DNA from: Monarcha castaneiventris obscurior
Lineage: Eukaryota; Chordata; Aves; Passeriformes; Monarchidae
Assembly: GCA_026261815.1 (NCBI GenBank)
Contig: JAMPIT010000699.1
Location: 558,001 to 622,000 of the forward strand
Direction of reading: 5' to 3'
DNA: 64,000 bases
A model generated the notes under the pieces. It saw only the letters and a list, made by a program, of their open reading frames with translations. It was not told the origin of the DNA and searched no databases. Below, one piece after another: positions 20,670-32,545 of the stretch (its first letter is position 1; each line of letters starts with the position of its first letter). A program made the translations under genes and the position numbers.

Positions 20670-21519
20670 CCTCGGGCAGCTTCCCTGGAGCCCTCTGGGG
20701 CTGCTCCCCGGGATCTCAGCTCCTTAGAGCTCTGTGTGGCACAGACTCCAAGAGATGCCTGCGAGGAGGCTCAGGGAGATCCTGCAAGATGCAGGGTCGC
20801 TGCAAAAGCAAAAATGGATCAAGGTCAGCTTCCCTGGAGCCCTCTGGGGCTGCTGGACATTTTTGTCATCCTGAAACTGGAGGTCAAGGCTCTGGCAGAT
20901 TCCTTGGAACAATGTCAGGTAGATCACAGAAGATCCAATTTCCACCAGAAGAGAAAAGTCACCTCAGGTACCTCAGGTACCTGCCTTGGAGCAGTCTGGG
21001 GCTGCTACCTGGGATCACAAGTGCCTAAACGTGAGAGGAAAAGACTGTGGCAGATGCCAGGAAGAGTCTCCATTGCATCCTGGCATAGAGAAATGCCTCC
21101 AAATGAGCAAAAACATCTTGGGATTCTTCCCTGAAGGAATCTGGGGCTGCTTCCTGGGATCGCAGCTTCCTTGAGGAGGTGTGAAGGCTCTGGGACATAC
21201 CTGGGAGCAGCCTCAGGTGGATTCCAGAGCAAAAATGTGTCTCCATAGAAGAAAAAATATTGGAAACCTTCCTTGGAAGATGGTAGGCCCGTGGTTATCA
21301 ACTCAGGAGCCAAAATGAAAGGTCAAGAGACTCCAGGAGAATCCTGGGAGGAATCTCCGCTGAATCAAAAAGGCCACAGTTCCCTGCAAGAGCGTGAAAA
21401 TCATCTGAGACAGTTCCCCTGGAGGAATTGGGGGCTGCTCCCTGGGATCTCAGCTCCCTTGAGGAGCTGTGAAAAGGCTCCAGGAGATGCCTGGAGGAAT
21501 CTCAGGTGCAGCCAGGAGC
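20670..21519. repeat. Diverged tandem repeat, about 130 bp period
   Basis: About six or seven units, each with 'CTTCCCTGGAG..(A/C)TCTGGGGCTGCT.CCTGGGATC.CAG', followed by an AGGAG..TGTGAA..CTC.AG.AGAT stretch. Non-coding. Confidence 0.75.
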
Positions 21520-22116
21520 TGTTGTGGTTTTAAGCCCAGCTGGAGATTCAAACACGGTGCAGCCGCTCACTCAACCCCCCATCTCTTCCCCCACCCCCCA
21601 CCCCGGCAGGATGGGGAGGAGAATCAGAGTGAAACTTTTGTTGAGATAACAACAGTTTAAGAATTGAAGATAAAGTAAAATTCAGTAAAAATGTAAAGAT
21701 AATGCTGATAACAACCCCAATAACGACAATAATAAAAAGGGGAAACCCCCATGTGATGCCCAATGCAATTGCTCAGCACCCTCTGACCGATGGCAGCCCC
21801 CCCTTCCCCAGCCCAGATCGGCCCTTCTGGGTAACTCCCCCCAGCTTGGAGCTGGGAGGGACATTCTGTGCTGTGGAAAATCTCTTTGGCCACTTGGGTC
21901 CCCTGGCCCAGCTGTGCTCCTTCCCAGTTTCCTTTGGGAACCTCCCAGTGGCAGAGCAGGAGACAAGGAAAAAAGTCCTTGAGTCGGGAGAAACCTGACT
22001 TAGCAAAACCCAAACCATTGCTGGGTTACCAACACCGTTCTCATTCCAAATCCAAACTGCAGCACTGGAACAGTTCCTAAGGAGAAATTAACTCCATCCC
22101 AGCTGGAACCAGGCCA
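21520..22116 (+). mobile_element. ERVL-type solo LTR
   Basis: Begins TGTTGTGGTTTTAAGCCCAG and ends CCCAGCTGGAACCAGGCCA, which I recognise as the widespread avian ERVL-type LTR. No retroviral genes lie beside it and no clean target duplication was found. Confidence 0.7.
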
Positions 22117-22890
22117 GGCTGCAAAATCCCTGCAAGACCATCGAGTCCAACCTGTGCCTGATCCCACCTTGTCAGACCTGGAGTGCCATGTCCAGGTGTT
22201 CCCTGGACCCCTCCAGGGCTGGGGACCCAACCCCATTCCCTGCTTCATCCTAACGTTTAACAACCCATTTCTATGGAAAAATTCCTCCTGATGTCCCACC
22301 TGACCCACCCCTGGCACCCTCAGGAGTTCTCCAGCCCCTCCTCCAGCTCCATTCCCAGCTCTGGACACGCTCCAGCCCCTCCATGTCCTTGTGCAGGGCC
22401 CAGCATTGGCCCCAGGATTCCAGGTGGGGCCTCACCTGTGCCAGGTACAGGGAGACAATCCCTGGCCTGATGCTGCTGGACACACGATTCCTGATCCAAG
22501 CCAGGTGCCACTGACCAGCTGGACACACCTGGACACATGGAGACACCCATGGACACACCCGGGCACATCTGGGCTGGCATCCAGCCCCTGTCCCCAGCAC
22601 CTCCAGGTCCTTTCCCAACTTCCCCGCTGCTCTTCCCACAGCCTGGAATGTTCCATGGGGTTGTTGTGACCCTGACACTTGGCCCTGTTGACCCTGACAC
22701 CCTCCTGGTCCTATCCCACGCCATCAGTCCCATGGATCCCATGGCTCCAGCCTGTCCCGATCCCTCTGCAGAGCTTCCTGCCCTCCAGCACATCCACATC
22801 CCACCCAACTTGGGCTCATCCCTCAATTTACTGAGGGGCCCTCAATCCCCTCGTCCAGATCATCAAGAGAGGTGTGAAACAGGATCATCC
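22117..22890 (-). mobile_element. CR1 LINE, 3' part
   Basis: Diverged copy of the CR1 3' region in reverse complement: 'CATCGAGTCCAACC', 'TGCCATGTCCAGG', 'TTCCTCCTGATGTCC', 'GGGGTTGTTGTGACCC', 'CAATCCCCTCGTCCAGATC'. 5'-truncated, as CR1 usually is. No open reading frame remains. Confidence 0.75.
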
Positions 22891-23265
22891 CAGGGGATTC
22901 CAGACATCCCATGGAGCCAAATCTCAGGCTCGTGCCTGTTCCATCTCTGGATGTCCTGGAGACTGTGCATGTCCCAATGGATCTGATTTTCTCCCTGACC
23001 CCAAACTTTCCTGTCCTTGATTCTATTCCCTGGTAAATGGGCACCTCTGCTGATTCCCATGGCTGTGTGGGGTGTGGTGATCCCGGCTGGATTCCCAGTG
23101 CCCCCCAAATCTGTTCCATGCCTCCCCTCCACACCTGGATGGGGACGAAATACAAGGAAAGGCTCCTAAGTTTGGCAAAGGGCAGGGAGAGATCCCTCAT
23201 GGATTCTGGGCAAAAGGGACTCGCCTGGGGGATCCTAATTGGATTTATCCCCAGTCAGAATCAGA
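22891..23265. other. no gene seen
   Basis: Unique sequence between CR1 and an antisense LTR fragment. Nothing supportable. Confidence 0.4.
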
Positions 23266-23740
23266 GCAGGAAAATGAGAACAAAAATAAATCCTAAAGCA
23301 CCTTTTCCCAACTCCTCCCTCCTTCCCGAGTCCCACTTTATTCCCAATTCTCTCCCTCTTCCCTCCCAGCAGCACAGGGAGACAGGAATGGGGGTCAGGG
23401 TCCTCCTCAGGAAGAGGAGTCGGATCCTTCCCTCCTCCAGCGTGGGTCCCAGGCACGGGGTCAGTCCTTCAGGAATTGCTCCAGTGTGGGACCCCATGGG
23501 ATCATAAATGCTCCCAGGAACCTGCTCCAGGTGGGCTCCTCTCTCCAGGGTTCCACAGGTCCTGCCAGGAGCCTGCTCCAGCACAGGCTTCCCACAGGGT
23601 CACGGCTTCCTTTGGGAACCCATCTGCTCCAGTGTGGGATCATGCAGGGCTTGCAGGTGGATCTCTGCCCCATCACGGGCCCCACCCAGGGGAACCACTT
23701 GGACATTGCCAGGGCGGGTGGAACCCAGTGTCCACTGGGA
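23266..23740 (-). mobile_element. Antisense ERVL-type LTR fragment
   Basis: Reverse complement resembles the interior of the ERVL-type LTR: a GGATTTATTTTTGTTCTC stretch near 23280 and repeated 'CTCCAG.(G/A)TGGG.CC' units. The 23270-23330 part also matches 56290-56350. Confidence 0.5.
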
Positions 23741-23744
23741 CACA

Positions 23745-25544
23745 GCGCAGCCCAAAGAACCCAAAAGACCCTGGGGAGCCAATGGAACCTCATGGAACCA
23801 AGGCTCCATTGTGACACATCGGGGCCTCGTGGAACCCAGGAGACCCTTGTGACACAAAGGAAACTCCTGGAACCAGAAGTCCATTGTTCCACAGCAGGTC
23901 CTCATGGAACCCAATAGTCCCCAGTGAGGTATTGAAAGGCAATGGAACAGAGGCTGCAATGGGAAACAGCGGAGCCTCATGGGATAAAGAGAGCATAGGG
24001 AGATTATGGAACCTCATGGAACCCAGGCTCTAAAGTGACACAGTGGGGGTTCATGGAACCCAAGGGACTGTAGTGACGTATTGGAACCTCATGGAACCGC
24101 AGCTCAAATATCTCACAGCAAGGCCTTATGGAATGGGGGAGACCCTAGTAAGTCTATGGAACCTCATGGAACCAAGACTCCAAAGTGACCCAGTGGTGCA
24201 TCATGGAACACTGGAGACAACAGTGAGGTTCTGGAATCTCACTGCAGCTCAAATGTCTCATAGCAAGGCCTCATGGAATGCAGGAGATCATGGTGATGCT
24301 ACGGAACCTCCTGGAACCAAGGGTCCGGTGTGACACAGTGGGATGTAATTGACCATTGGGACACAATGGATCTTCATGGAACCCAGGGCTGAATGTGAAA
24401 CACCTGTGCATTATGTAACCCAAGAGACCAGAGTGAGATTATGGATCATCACGGAACCATGGCTCTGGAATGACACAGCATGGTGCCATTGAACCCAAGA
24501 GACCATAGTGAGGTATTTGAACCTAATGGAACCAAGGCTCCAGTATGACACAGTGCAGCCTCATGGATCCCAGGAGACCACTTTGACACAATGGAATCTC
24601 ATGGAACCAAGTGTCCCTTGTGACACAGTGGGGCCTCATGGAACCCAGGAGACCAAAGTGAGGTTCTGGAACCTCATGGAACCAAGGCTCCAGTCTGACA
24701 CAGTGAGGCCTCACTAAATTTTGAGGCCATGGAATATCTTGGACCCAAGGCTCTAATGTGACAGAGTGGGGCCTCATGGGACACAGGCGACCACAAGGAG
24801 GATATGGAACCTCATGAATGCGAGGCTGAAACAGCGGCTTCTCATTAAATGCAGGAGACTATTGTGAGCTTATGGAACCCAATGGAACCAAGGCTCCAAT
24901 GGGACGCAGGGGAGCCTCAGGGAACCAAGAGACCATAGTGAGATTTTGAACTTCATGGAACCAAGGATGCAGTGTGTCACAGGAGGGTCTCATGGAACCC
25001 AGGAATGGAATTTCCAGTTTATGGAAACTCATGGAATCGAGTCTGCAGTGTGACACAGTGGGGCCTCATGGAAGACAGGAGATCACATGGATGCTATTGA
25101 GTCTCATGGAACCAAAATGCTATGGTGGCACATCCGGAAATTATGGAACCAAAACCATAGTGAAGGTAAGGAAATTCATGGAACCAGGGCTCTAATGTGA
25201 ATCAGAGAAGCCTCATTGAACCAAAGATACCATAGTGAGGCTATGGAACCTCATGGAACCAAGGCTCCAGTGGGACACCGTGGGGCCTCATGGAGCTCAG
25301 GAGACCATGGTGAGGTATTGGAACCTGGTGAAAGCAAGGCTCTGATGTGATAGAGCTGGGCCTCACGGAACACAGACACCACTGTCAGTGGATGGAACTC
25401 ATGGAACCAAGGCTCAGATGCGAGAAGGGTGCGCCCCATTGAACCCCAGAGACCCTGGTGAGGTTATGGAACCTCACTGAACTGCAGCTCCAGTGTGTCA
25501 CACAGGGGCCTCCTGGAACCCAGGAGAGCCTTGGGAGGTGATGG
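23745..25544. repeat. 75-bp minisatellite, copy B (1.8 kb)
   Basis: The longest array of this family, about two dozen units of 75-77 bp: 'GAACCTCATGGAACCAAGGC', 'GTGACACAGTGGGGCCTC', 'ATGGAACCCAGGAGACCATAGTGAGG'-like blocks in order. It abuts the 5' end of ERV copy B. Confidence 0.9.
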
Positions 25545-25561
25545 TGATGCCTTAGGTTTTA

Positions 25562-26040
25562 GAGACATCCATGCCATGGGTTCAGGCCTTGCCTGGAGCT
25601 TTCCTGAGGATCCGCACACAACCGAGGCGCAGGGATAACATCAGTCCCTATGAAATACTGGATGGCAGGCCATAGCAAATTCCACATGTTCTAGGTGAGG
25701 TTCACATGAGGGGGAAACTTGATGTACACAGATAACTAATGGCTTTGGGTTCCACTGTGCAGGAGCTCCAGAATTACATCGTGTTATCCACACCCATAGG
25801 ACTGGACACCCCTTGCACATCCCTTCCAGCCTGGACACTGGCTCTGTGTTAAGTGCTGGGACAGTGACCCTCTACAGGCCAAGGGGAGAGGAGCATTCCA
25901 GATTTTGCTGACCACCCTCACCACAGTCAAAGTGGCTGGCAAAGGACCCTGGATTCACTACTCCAGAGTTAAGAAGGCTTCTGCTCCTGAAACAACTGAG
26001 AAAACAGAGCCTGATACAAATGAAGATGATGTCGTTTAAA
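25562..26040 (+). pseudogene. Gammaretroviral integrase C-terminus relic, copy B
   Basis: Homologous to 7942-8418 but broken by stop codons, for example after the YEILDGRP-equivalent and after VHR. The final codons before TAA (EDDVV) are preserved. Confidence 0.75.
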
Positions 26041-26477
26041 TGATTCTTTTCCTGTGCTTATTTTCTACAGAGCTGACAATCCTAACTCAGGTTTGGAATC
26101 AAAATTTGCATATGATTCTCATCCAAAATGTATCCAAAGACATTCATACAGAACTAACAATTAATATGTAAATCAAAGTGGAAAGATCAGCAAAAGTTGT
26201 TAACCATTTGAGAACTAACTCAGATCTTACATTATTAGATAGCACTCAAAGATAACACACTGAGCTCTGATTATATCTTCCACATTCTGATTTCGTGGTC
26301 ACAAAACTGGCCCTGGATTAAAGAATCGTTCATAATAACTGTAATTATATTTCTTGTTTATATATACTATTGTTAGATGTATACTGCTGCTAGACACATA
26401 TTATTAGTAGATATTTAGAATATTTGGAATGAGTCTCGACAAGGCAGAGGCCTTGTCAAGCCTCTAAAGAGGGGGAA

Positions 26478-26916
26478 TGAAGCCTTAGGTTTTAACTTTC
26501 ATATTTTCGAATCCTGTACTGCCTGGGGTGTAACTCTGAAGTTTCTTGTAGCCTGTTCACTTCTGCTCTCTCATGCTAGGCAGACATAACAAAGCCTCTC
26601 CAGGCCTGCTCTCCAAGGACACTCAGACCGTCCTAGGCCCAAAAAGTATAAACCAAAAGCCTCTAAATGTGGGGCAAGCTTGGGGAAATTACATCATGAA
26701 CTGAAGCTTTAATTGGAGAATTAACCCTGATATGGAAATGAACCAAACTTCTAAAAGTGTGAAGAACTCATGACCCACAGTCCATCTTGGGGTCCATTTT
26801 GGCAGTAGCCTCTGGACTCCCCAGGGTACCTTAGAAGGCCCTTCAAATAAATACCTAATTTTATTCCCTTATACTTGTCTAATCTCTGATTTCTTGGGGG
26901 GCCACATCAGGCATCA
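26478..26916 (+). mobile_element. Gamma-type LTR, copy B
   Basis: 439 bp, ending GGCATCA. AATAAATACC near 26865 acts as the poly(A)-type signal. The polypurine tract is immediately upstream. Confidence 0.85.
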
Positions 26917-27950
26917 ATGATTGCACAAAAACCTCTCAGAAAACTCAGTGTGGAAAGGAAAATCCAAAGTACCTTCAAAACCTTGAGTATCTCAGAGCAT
27001 TAATGAGCCCCACTGAGTGTCAATGCAAAGCTCTCCAGGGACTCCTTAAAGTCGATAATTGGAGGCCATGATTGCACAAACTTCTCAGAGAGTCAGTGTG
27101 GAAAGTACCTTAAAAAAACTGCAGTACCCTGAAGCATTAATGAGCCCCAGTGAGTGTTGTTACTGACAAAGAATCTCCAGGGACTCATTAGGGCAGATAA
27201 TTGGAGGCCAGGATTGCAGGAAGCTCTCAGAGACTCCCAGGCAAAAGCCAGAGCTAAAGTGCTTGGAAAAAGCTGCAGTCCCTGGGAGCATTGAGGAGCC
27301 CCCCAGGGCCATTCCTGAGCAAGGCTCCCCAGGGACTCCTAGCAGCAGATCCCTGAGGCCACTGGGATGTGGGGGGGATGCTGAGGGCAGCACAAGGGGG
27401 TGACAGTGCCCAGCCTTGCTGGGGCTGCGCCAGGAGGCCCCAGGGCCTCAGGACAAAGTGTCTCCTCACAGCTCTTAGTGGCACAGATGCTGCTGTGCCC
27501 CAGGGCACCAAGACTTGGCTTCTCTTTGTCCCCTCCTGGCATCCCTGCCTCCAGTTCTCTGCTCTGACTGGAGCCTGGGGACACTTTCTCAGTCCTGTCC
27601 CTCACTGGGACCCATTAAAACTTCAAGAAACTTTGCAGTTCAACTCTCACATGAATTCTTGAGAGGTTTCTTCAGCTCCCTGTGAGGGCCTGATGTTCAG
27701 GGCCTCAGCAGCAAGGCCCGAGAGGGTCATGAAAGTCCTTGTGCTGTGTCTGTGCTGCTGAGCTGGGCTGGGCTCCTGGCACAGAGGCAGCTCCTGGCAA
27801 GCGGCAGCGCTGCAGAGAGACAGCTCTGGCCAGGAGCAGCTCCTGTGCAGAGCCCAGCTGGGCTGGGGCACTGCCCGGGCATGGCAGGGACACGAGCAGG
27901 GCACAGACAGAGCTCAGAGGCGCTCAGCACTGGCAGGGGCTTTGTGATGG
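26917..27950 (-). repeat. Duplicated unit U, copy B (inverted)
   Basis: Reverse-complement copy of 6061-7060 and 40391-41424. No olfactory receptor accompanies this copy; it runs directly into the TGACATCACAG array. Confidence 0.85.
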
Positions 27951-27989
27951 CTCAGAGGGGGCTGTGTCATAGCGGCGCCTCTGTGGCTG

Positions 27990-28930
27990 GGTCATAGAGC
28001 CACAGAGCAGCTGTGATGGCAGAAAGGGGCTGTGTGACAGCAGAGAGTGGCTTGTGTGAGGTCACAGATGGGGCTGTGACATCACAGAGTGGGTTGTCCG
28101 AGACCATCGAGCATCATGGGGGGACTGTGTGACATCACAGAGCAGTCTGTGACATCATGGGGTGGCTGTATGACATCATAGAGCAAGCTGTGATGTCACA
28201 AGGTGGGCTGTAATATCACAGGGTGGCTGTGTTACCTCACAGAGTTTCTGTGTGACATCCTGAGTGAATTCCGACATCACAGAGCAGGTTGTGACAGGCT
28301 GGTTGTGTGATATCAGATGGCTGTGTGACATCACAGAGTGGGCTGTGACATCATAGAACAGGTTATGAAGTCACAAAGGGGGCTGTGACATCACAGTGTG
28401 GGCTGTGAGGCCACAGAGCAGACTCTGCCATCATAGATAAGTGCTCTGTGACATCACAGAGCAGCTGTGTGATGTCACAGAGAAGGCTGTGACATGACAG
28501 AGTGTGTTGTGACATCACAGGGTGGCTTTGTGACATCATTGAGTGCGTTGTGACATCACAGAGCTGCCTGTGAAATCACAGAGAAGGCTGTGACATCCCC
28601 TGTGGCTGCATGGCATCACAAAAGTACCCGTGACATCATAGAGCTGGCTGTGACATCACATAGCAAGCTGTGACATCACAGGTGGCTGTGTGACATCACA
28701 GGTGGCTGTGTGACATCACAGAGTGCGCTGTGACATCACAGGGGGCTGTGACATCACAGTGGGCTGTGACATCACAGAGCCAGCTGTGACATTACAGGGG
28801 GCTGTGTGATATCACCAGGTGCTGTGTGGCATCACGGAGTGGGCTGTGACATCTCAGAGTGGGCTGTGTCACATCAGAGATGGCTGTGTGACATCACAGG
28901 GCTGGCTGTGACATCACAGGGGGCTGTGAG
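27990..28930. repeat. TGACATCACAG minisatellite, left part
   Basis: Irregular 18-24-bp units built on GGCTGTG(TG)TGACATCACAG. The core CTGTGA-CA-TCACAG is an imperfect palindrome. Higher-order structure: 28330-28660 recurs at 31045-31390, on the other side of the R2/28S insert. Confidence 0.95.
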
Positions 28931-28986
28931 GTGCGCCCGGCCTCCCACTTATTCTACACCTCTCATGTCTCTTCACAGCGCCAGAG

Positions 28987-29021
<35 letters not shown>

Positions 29022-29137
29022 GATTCCACCAAGCCTGTTCCCTTGGCTGTGGTTTCGCTGGATAGTTGGTAGGGACAGTGGGAATCTCGTTCATCCATTC
29101 ATGCGCATCACTAATTAGATGACGAGGCATTTGGGTA
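28931..29137 (-). pseudogene. 28S rRNA gene fragment immediately downstream of the R2 site
   Basis: The reverse complement begins at the R2 target (TA.CCAAATGCCTCG) and continues through GAATGGATGAACGAG, CCCACTGTCCC and GAATCAGCGGGGAAAG to GGTGTAGAATAAGTGGGAGG. This is the highly conserved 28S sequence flanking R2 elements in animals. I count roughly eight changes against the conserved sequence from memory, several at CpG positions, indicating an old, non-functional copy. It joins the R2 3' end at 29137/29138, as in an rDNA-resident R2. Confidence 0.9.
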
Positions 29138-31042
29138 CTTTATAAACATATAAATTAATATATGTTTCCAGGTTAAGTAGAGGTGGCCCATCCACCTGGT
29201 CGATTTTGAATTTGATGCCCAAATATGGGTGAGACACGGTATGAAGGATGAACCCCTCCCGCCCAAAACCGATTCCTCCATCCAGCTGTAACCCAGAGGG
29301 AAGGGGCCTTCATTTATTAGTTTCTACGTACAATCGAGCTTTACTAGTAAAAATATGTACAATATCTACAGAAGAGAAGAGCGCTCTGGATGCTAGGGCC
29401 CGGGCAAGCCTCTCCCACCTCATTTTGGAGAGGCCCAGGGCTTCTAGCAACTCGGAGTTCCTCTCGTACCATTTCCCCCGCGCTCCTAGGGGAAACCCCA
29501 TGAACTCAACAACTGCTGTGTTCGTAAGATCTTGAATTTGTGGGAGAAGGCCTTGATATTTCTTGGCCTTCTCCACAGCAGCGTCCTTTAGTGACGAGTT
29601 GTGATGCTCGTATCTGACTGTCACGTCCACTACGAATGCCTCATCTTCCTTAACAAAGAGCCAATCCGGTTTATAAAGTTCATTCTGTTCATCCCTCACG
29701 TGTGGCTCCTGGAAAACTGTCCAACCCTCCCTTTTAGCTTCGCAGCTAAGGGTCTTGCAGATGGAATTATGCCACTTAATTCTGGCATCTTGCGTAATTG
29801 GGCAGTTTCCGATGACACGGGCAGCTGTCTCATAATCAGCGCCGCAGTGCCTGCAGGATGTACTGCACACCTCACGTCTACCCCTCGCTAGAAACTCTCC
29901 AGTGGGGTAGACGCTCGCTCTTAACTGCAGTGCAGTTGTGAGTTTTCTATGAGGAATGTTCCGGTAATGCACTAGCCATCCGTTACTGATGTTATCATTC
30001 TCAAAGTTTTCAATCCCATGGCCTTGGGCAACCAGGTGTTTCCACTTATTGAACTACTTTCCGCCAGTTACACGGCCTTGGAAAGTGAATTCTGGAACGA
30101 GGAGCCTCCCACTCCGACAGCCTTCTGCCTTCCCGCACCATCTCAAGCATAGGGATAGGCTCCCAAATTGCCGGGATGGACTCTTTCACTCCTCCTGCTC
30201 TAACCCATAATTTCTCATACACCTTTTCAAGATGTTCCTCCTTCAAGAATGACACCAGAGCCCCATCTGAAGACTGCACCAGCTCGTGCAATCTTCGCTC
30301 CTGCACACTTGGTATTAGCACTGCCAATTTAATGAGTCCTAGCCCTCCATCCTTAAAACTCGAATACAAGATGGCATCACACGTACTTGCTGGGAGGTGA
30401 AGCCACTCCTTGACCGTCTTCCTAATAGAAAGGTCAAGGGATTCAAGGAGTCCAAATGATGTTTCGGTATGGTGGGCCAGATATATCAGTCGCGGGATGA
30501 TATACGCCCTGAGTATATCTACCTTCTGAAGAGGCTTCAGGGGTGCGTCACCAATCCGTTCTAACCATCCTTCTAGTTTCGCAGACAAGCCTGGGTTGGC
30601 AAAGCCTGTCCAGGGGTCTGTCTGGGTGCCGAGATATTTCTCTGAGCTGCCTGGGTCGATCATGTTCAGGGGAGTACCCTTAATCTGCCAAGCAGGACAG
30701 TCGTTGATGGTATATGCGTCCTTAGTCGGCTTGATGTAAAAGCCGTGGCACTTCTCCCCTTGAGTTCTCAGGCCAGTACGATCACAAAAGGCCTCGAGAA
30801 TCCTGATGTCACGATTCATGCCTTCCCAGGAATCACTCAGCAGCACTAAATCGTCAGCGAAGGCCATCGCCGTTAATTTGAACCCTCCATGATTGACCCC
30901 CATTCCATCTGTTTCAAGTTTGCACAGTACGGGGTCAAGCACAAGGTTGAATAACAACGGTGACAAAGGGTGGCATTGCAAGGCACCGGAGCGGATGTTA
31001 ATTGGGTCTGTTTTCCCATTCTTAGTGAGATGTACGTCGTTA
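29138..31042 (-). mobile_element. R2-type non-LTR retrotransposon, 5'-truncated
   Basis: Site-specific rDNA retrotransposon. The 3' end (29138) sits against 28S sequence at the canonical R2 site; a 3' UTR occupies 29138-29309. Coding sequence (29310-31042) starts inside the reverse transcriptase domain and ends with the restriction-like endonuclease. The 5' end is cut where TGACATCACAG repeats resume. The whole insert lies in a minisatellite, not an rDNA unit. Confidence 0.88.
29310..31042 (-). pseudogene. R2 reverse transcriptase/endonuclease remnant
   Basis: Two frames. The first (31042-30046) holds reverse transcriptase motifs: HPLSPLLFN in place of the usual QGDPLSP (Gly-Asp replaced by Cys-His) and the catalytic AFADD, followed by thumb-like sequence. 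It stops at TAA (30046-30048). The second frame, offset by one nucleotide, resumes with FNKWKHLVAQGHG and carries a cysteine cluster (CSTSCRHCG...NC) that has lost its usual histidine. It then shows the PD-(D/E)XK-type nuclease core (KPDWLFV...VVDVTVRYEH) and ends at 29310. The one-base frameshift at about 30048-30057, the 5' truncation and the changed RT motif make it inactive. Confidence 0.85.
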
Positions 31043-32545
31043 CACAGGGTGGTTGTGTGACATCATAGAACAGGTTGTGAAGTCACAAAGGGGGCTGTGA
31101 CATCACAGTGTGGGCTGTGAGACCATAGATAAGTGTTCAGTGACATCACAGAGCAGCTGTGTGATGTCACAGGGAAGGCTGTGACATGACAGAGTGTGTT
31201 GTGACATCAGAGGGTGGCTTTGTGACATCATTGAGTAGGTTGTGACATCACAGAGCTGCCAGAGACATCACAGAGAAGGCTGTGACATCCCTTGTGGCTG
31301 CATGGCATCACAAAAGTAGCTGTGACATCATAGAGCTGGCTGTGACACCACAGAGCTGGCTGTGACATCACGGGGTGCTGTGACATCACAGAGTGGGCTG
31401 TGTGACATGACAGGGGGCTGTGTGACATCACAGAGTGGGCTGTGACATCACAGTGTGGGCTGTGACATGGCAGGGGGCTGTGTGACATCACAGATTACTG
31501 TGTGACATCTCAGAGTGGGCTGTGACATCACAGATGGCTGTGTGACATCACAGGGGGCTGTGTGACATCCCAGAGTGGGCAGTGACATCACAGGGGGCTG
31601 TGTGACATCACTGATGGCTATGTAACATCACAGAGTGGGCTGTGACATCACAGATGGCTGTGTGACATCACAGGGGCTGTGTGACACCACAGAGCGGGCT
31701 GTGACATCACAGATGGCTGTGTGACATCACAGAGTGGGCTGTGACATCATATAGTGGGCTGTGACATCACAGGGAGCTGTGTGACATCAGAGTGGGTTGT
31801 GACATCACAGAAGGCTTTGTGACATCACAGGGGGCTGGGTGACATCACAGATAACTGTGTAACATCACAGAAACGGCTGTGACATCACAGTGTGGTCTGT
31901 GACACCACAGATGGCTGTGTGACATCACAGAGTGGGTGGTGATATCACAGGGGGCTGTGTGACATCAGAGAGTCGGCTGTGGAATCATGATTGCTATGTC
32001 ACATTACAGAATGAGCTGCGCCATCACAGATGGCTGTGTGACATCACAGAGCCAGCTGTGACATCACAGGGATCTGTGTGACATCACAGACTGAGCTGTG
32101 ACATCACAGGGGGCTGTGTGACATCACAGAGTGGGCTGTGTGACATCACAGGGGGCTTTATGACATCACAGAGGGCATCTGTGACATTACAGGGGCCTGT
32201 GTGACATCACAGAGTGGGCTGTGACAATAGAGGGGCTATGCCACATCACAGACTGAGCTGTGACATCACAGAAGGCTTTGTGACATCACAGGGGGCTGTG
32301 TGACATCACAGACAGCAGTGTGACATCACAGAGTGGGCTGTGACATCACAGCTGGATGTGTGACATCACAGGGGGCTGTGTGACATCACACAGTGGGCTG
32401 TGTGACATCACAGGGGGCTGTATGACATCACAGAGGCATCTGTGACATTACAGGGGCCTGTGTGACATCACAGTGTGGTCTGTGACATCACAGATGACTG
32501 TGTGGCATCACAGAGTTGGCTGTGACATCACAGGGGGCTGTGTCA
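31043..32545. repeat. TGACATCACAG minisatellite, right part
   Basis: About 1.5 kb of the same array. Its first 350 bp repeat the 28330-28660 segment. From about 31400 units are more regular, alternating CAGAGTGGGCTGTGACAT and CAGGGGGCTGTGTGACAT. Confidence 0.95.

Larger units (their letters stand above)
25545..26916 (+). mobile_element. Gutted gammaretrovirus-like ERV, copy B (inverted)
   Basis: Same structure as copy A on the other strand: a 17-nt 5' LTR stub (25545-25561), the integrase C-terminus relic (25562-26040) with in-frame stops, an AT-rich tract, a polypurine tract (26461-26477) and a complete 3' LTR (26478-26916). The LTR's first bases have changed to TGAAGCC. Confidence 0.85.

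Noticed and set aside
19876..20727. 283-codon frame with a poly-leucine stretch resembling a signal anchor
   Set aside because: The leucine run is a CTCCTG microsatellite. The flanks are low-complexity and run into tandem repeats, and no splice or start context was found.
28931..29137. Functional rRNA gene
   Set aside because: Only about 200 bp of 28S with several changes in very conserved positions, flanked by minisatellite and R2.
27990..32545. TGTGA..TCACA pairs resembling bacterial CRP operators, and regular spacing resembling a CRISPR array
   Set aside because: Spacing is N2, not N6, the organism is a bird, and there are no unique spacers; it is a minisatellite.
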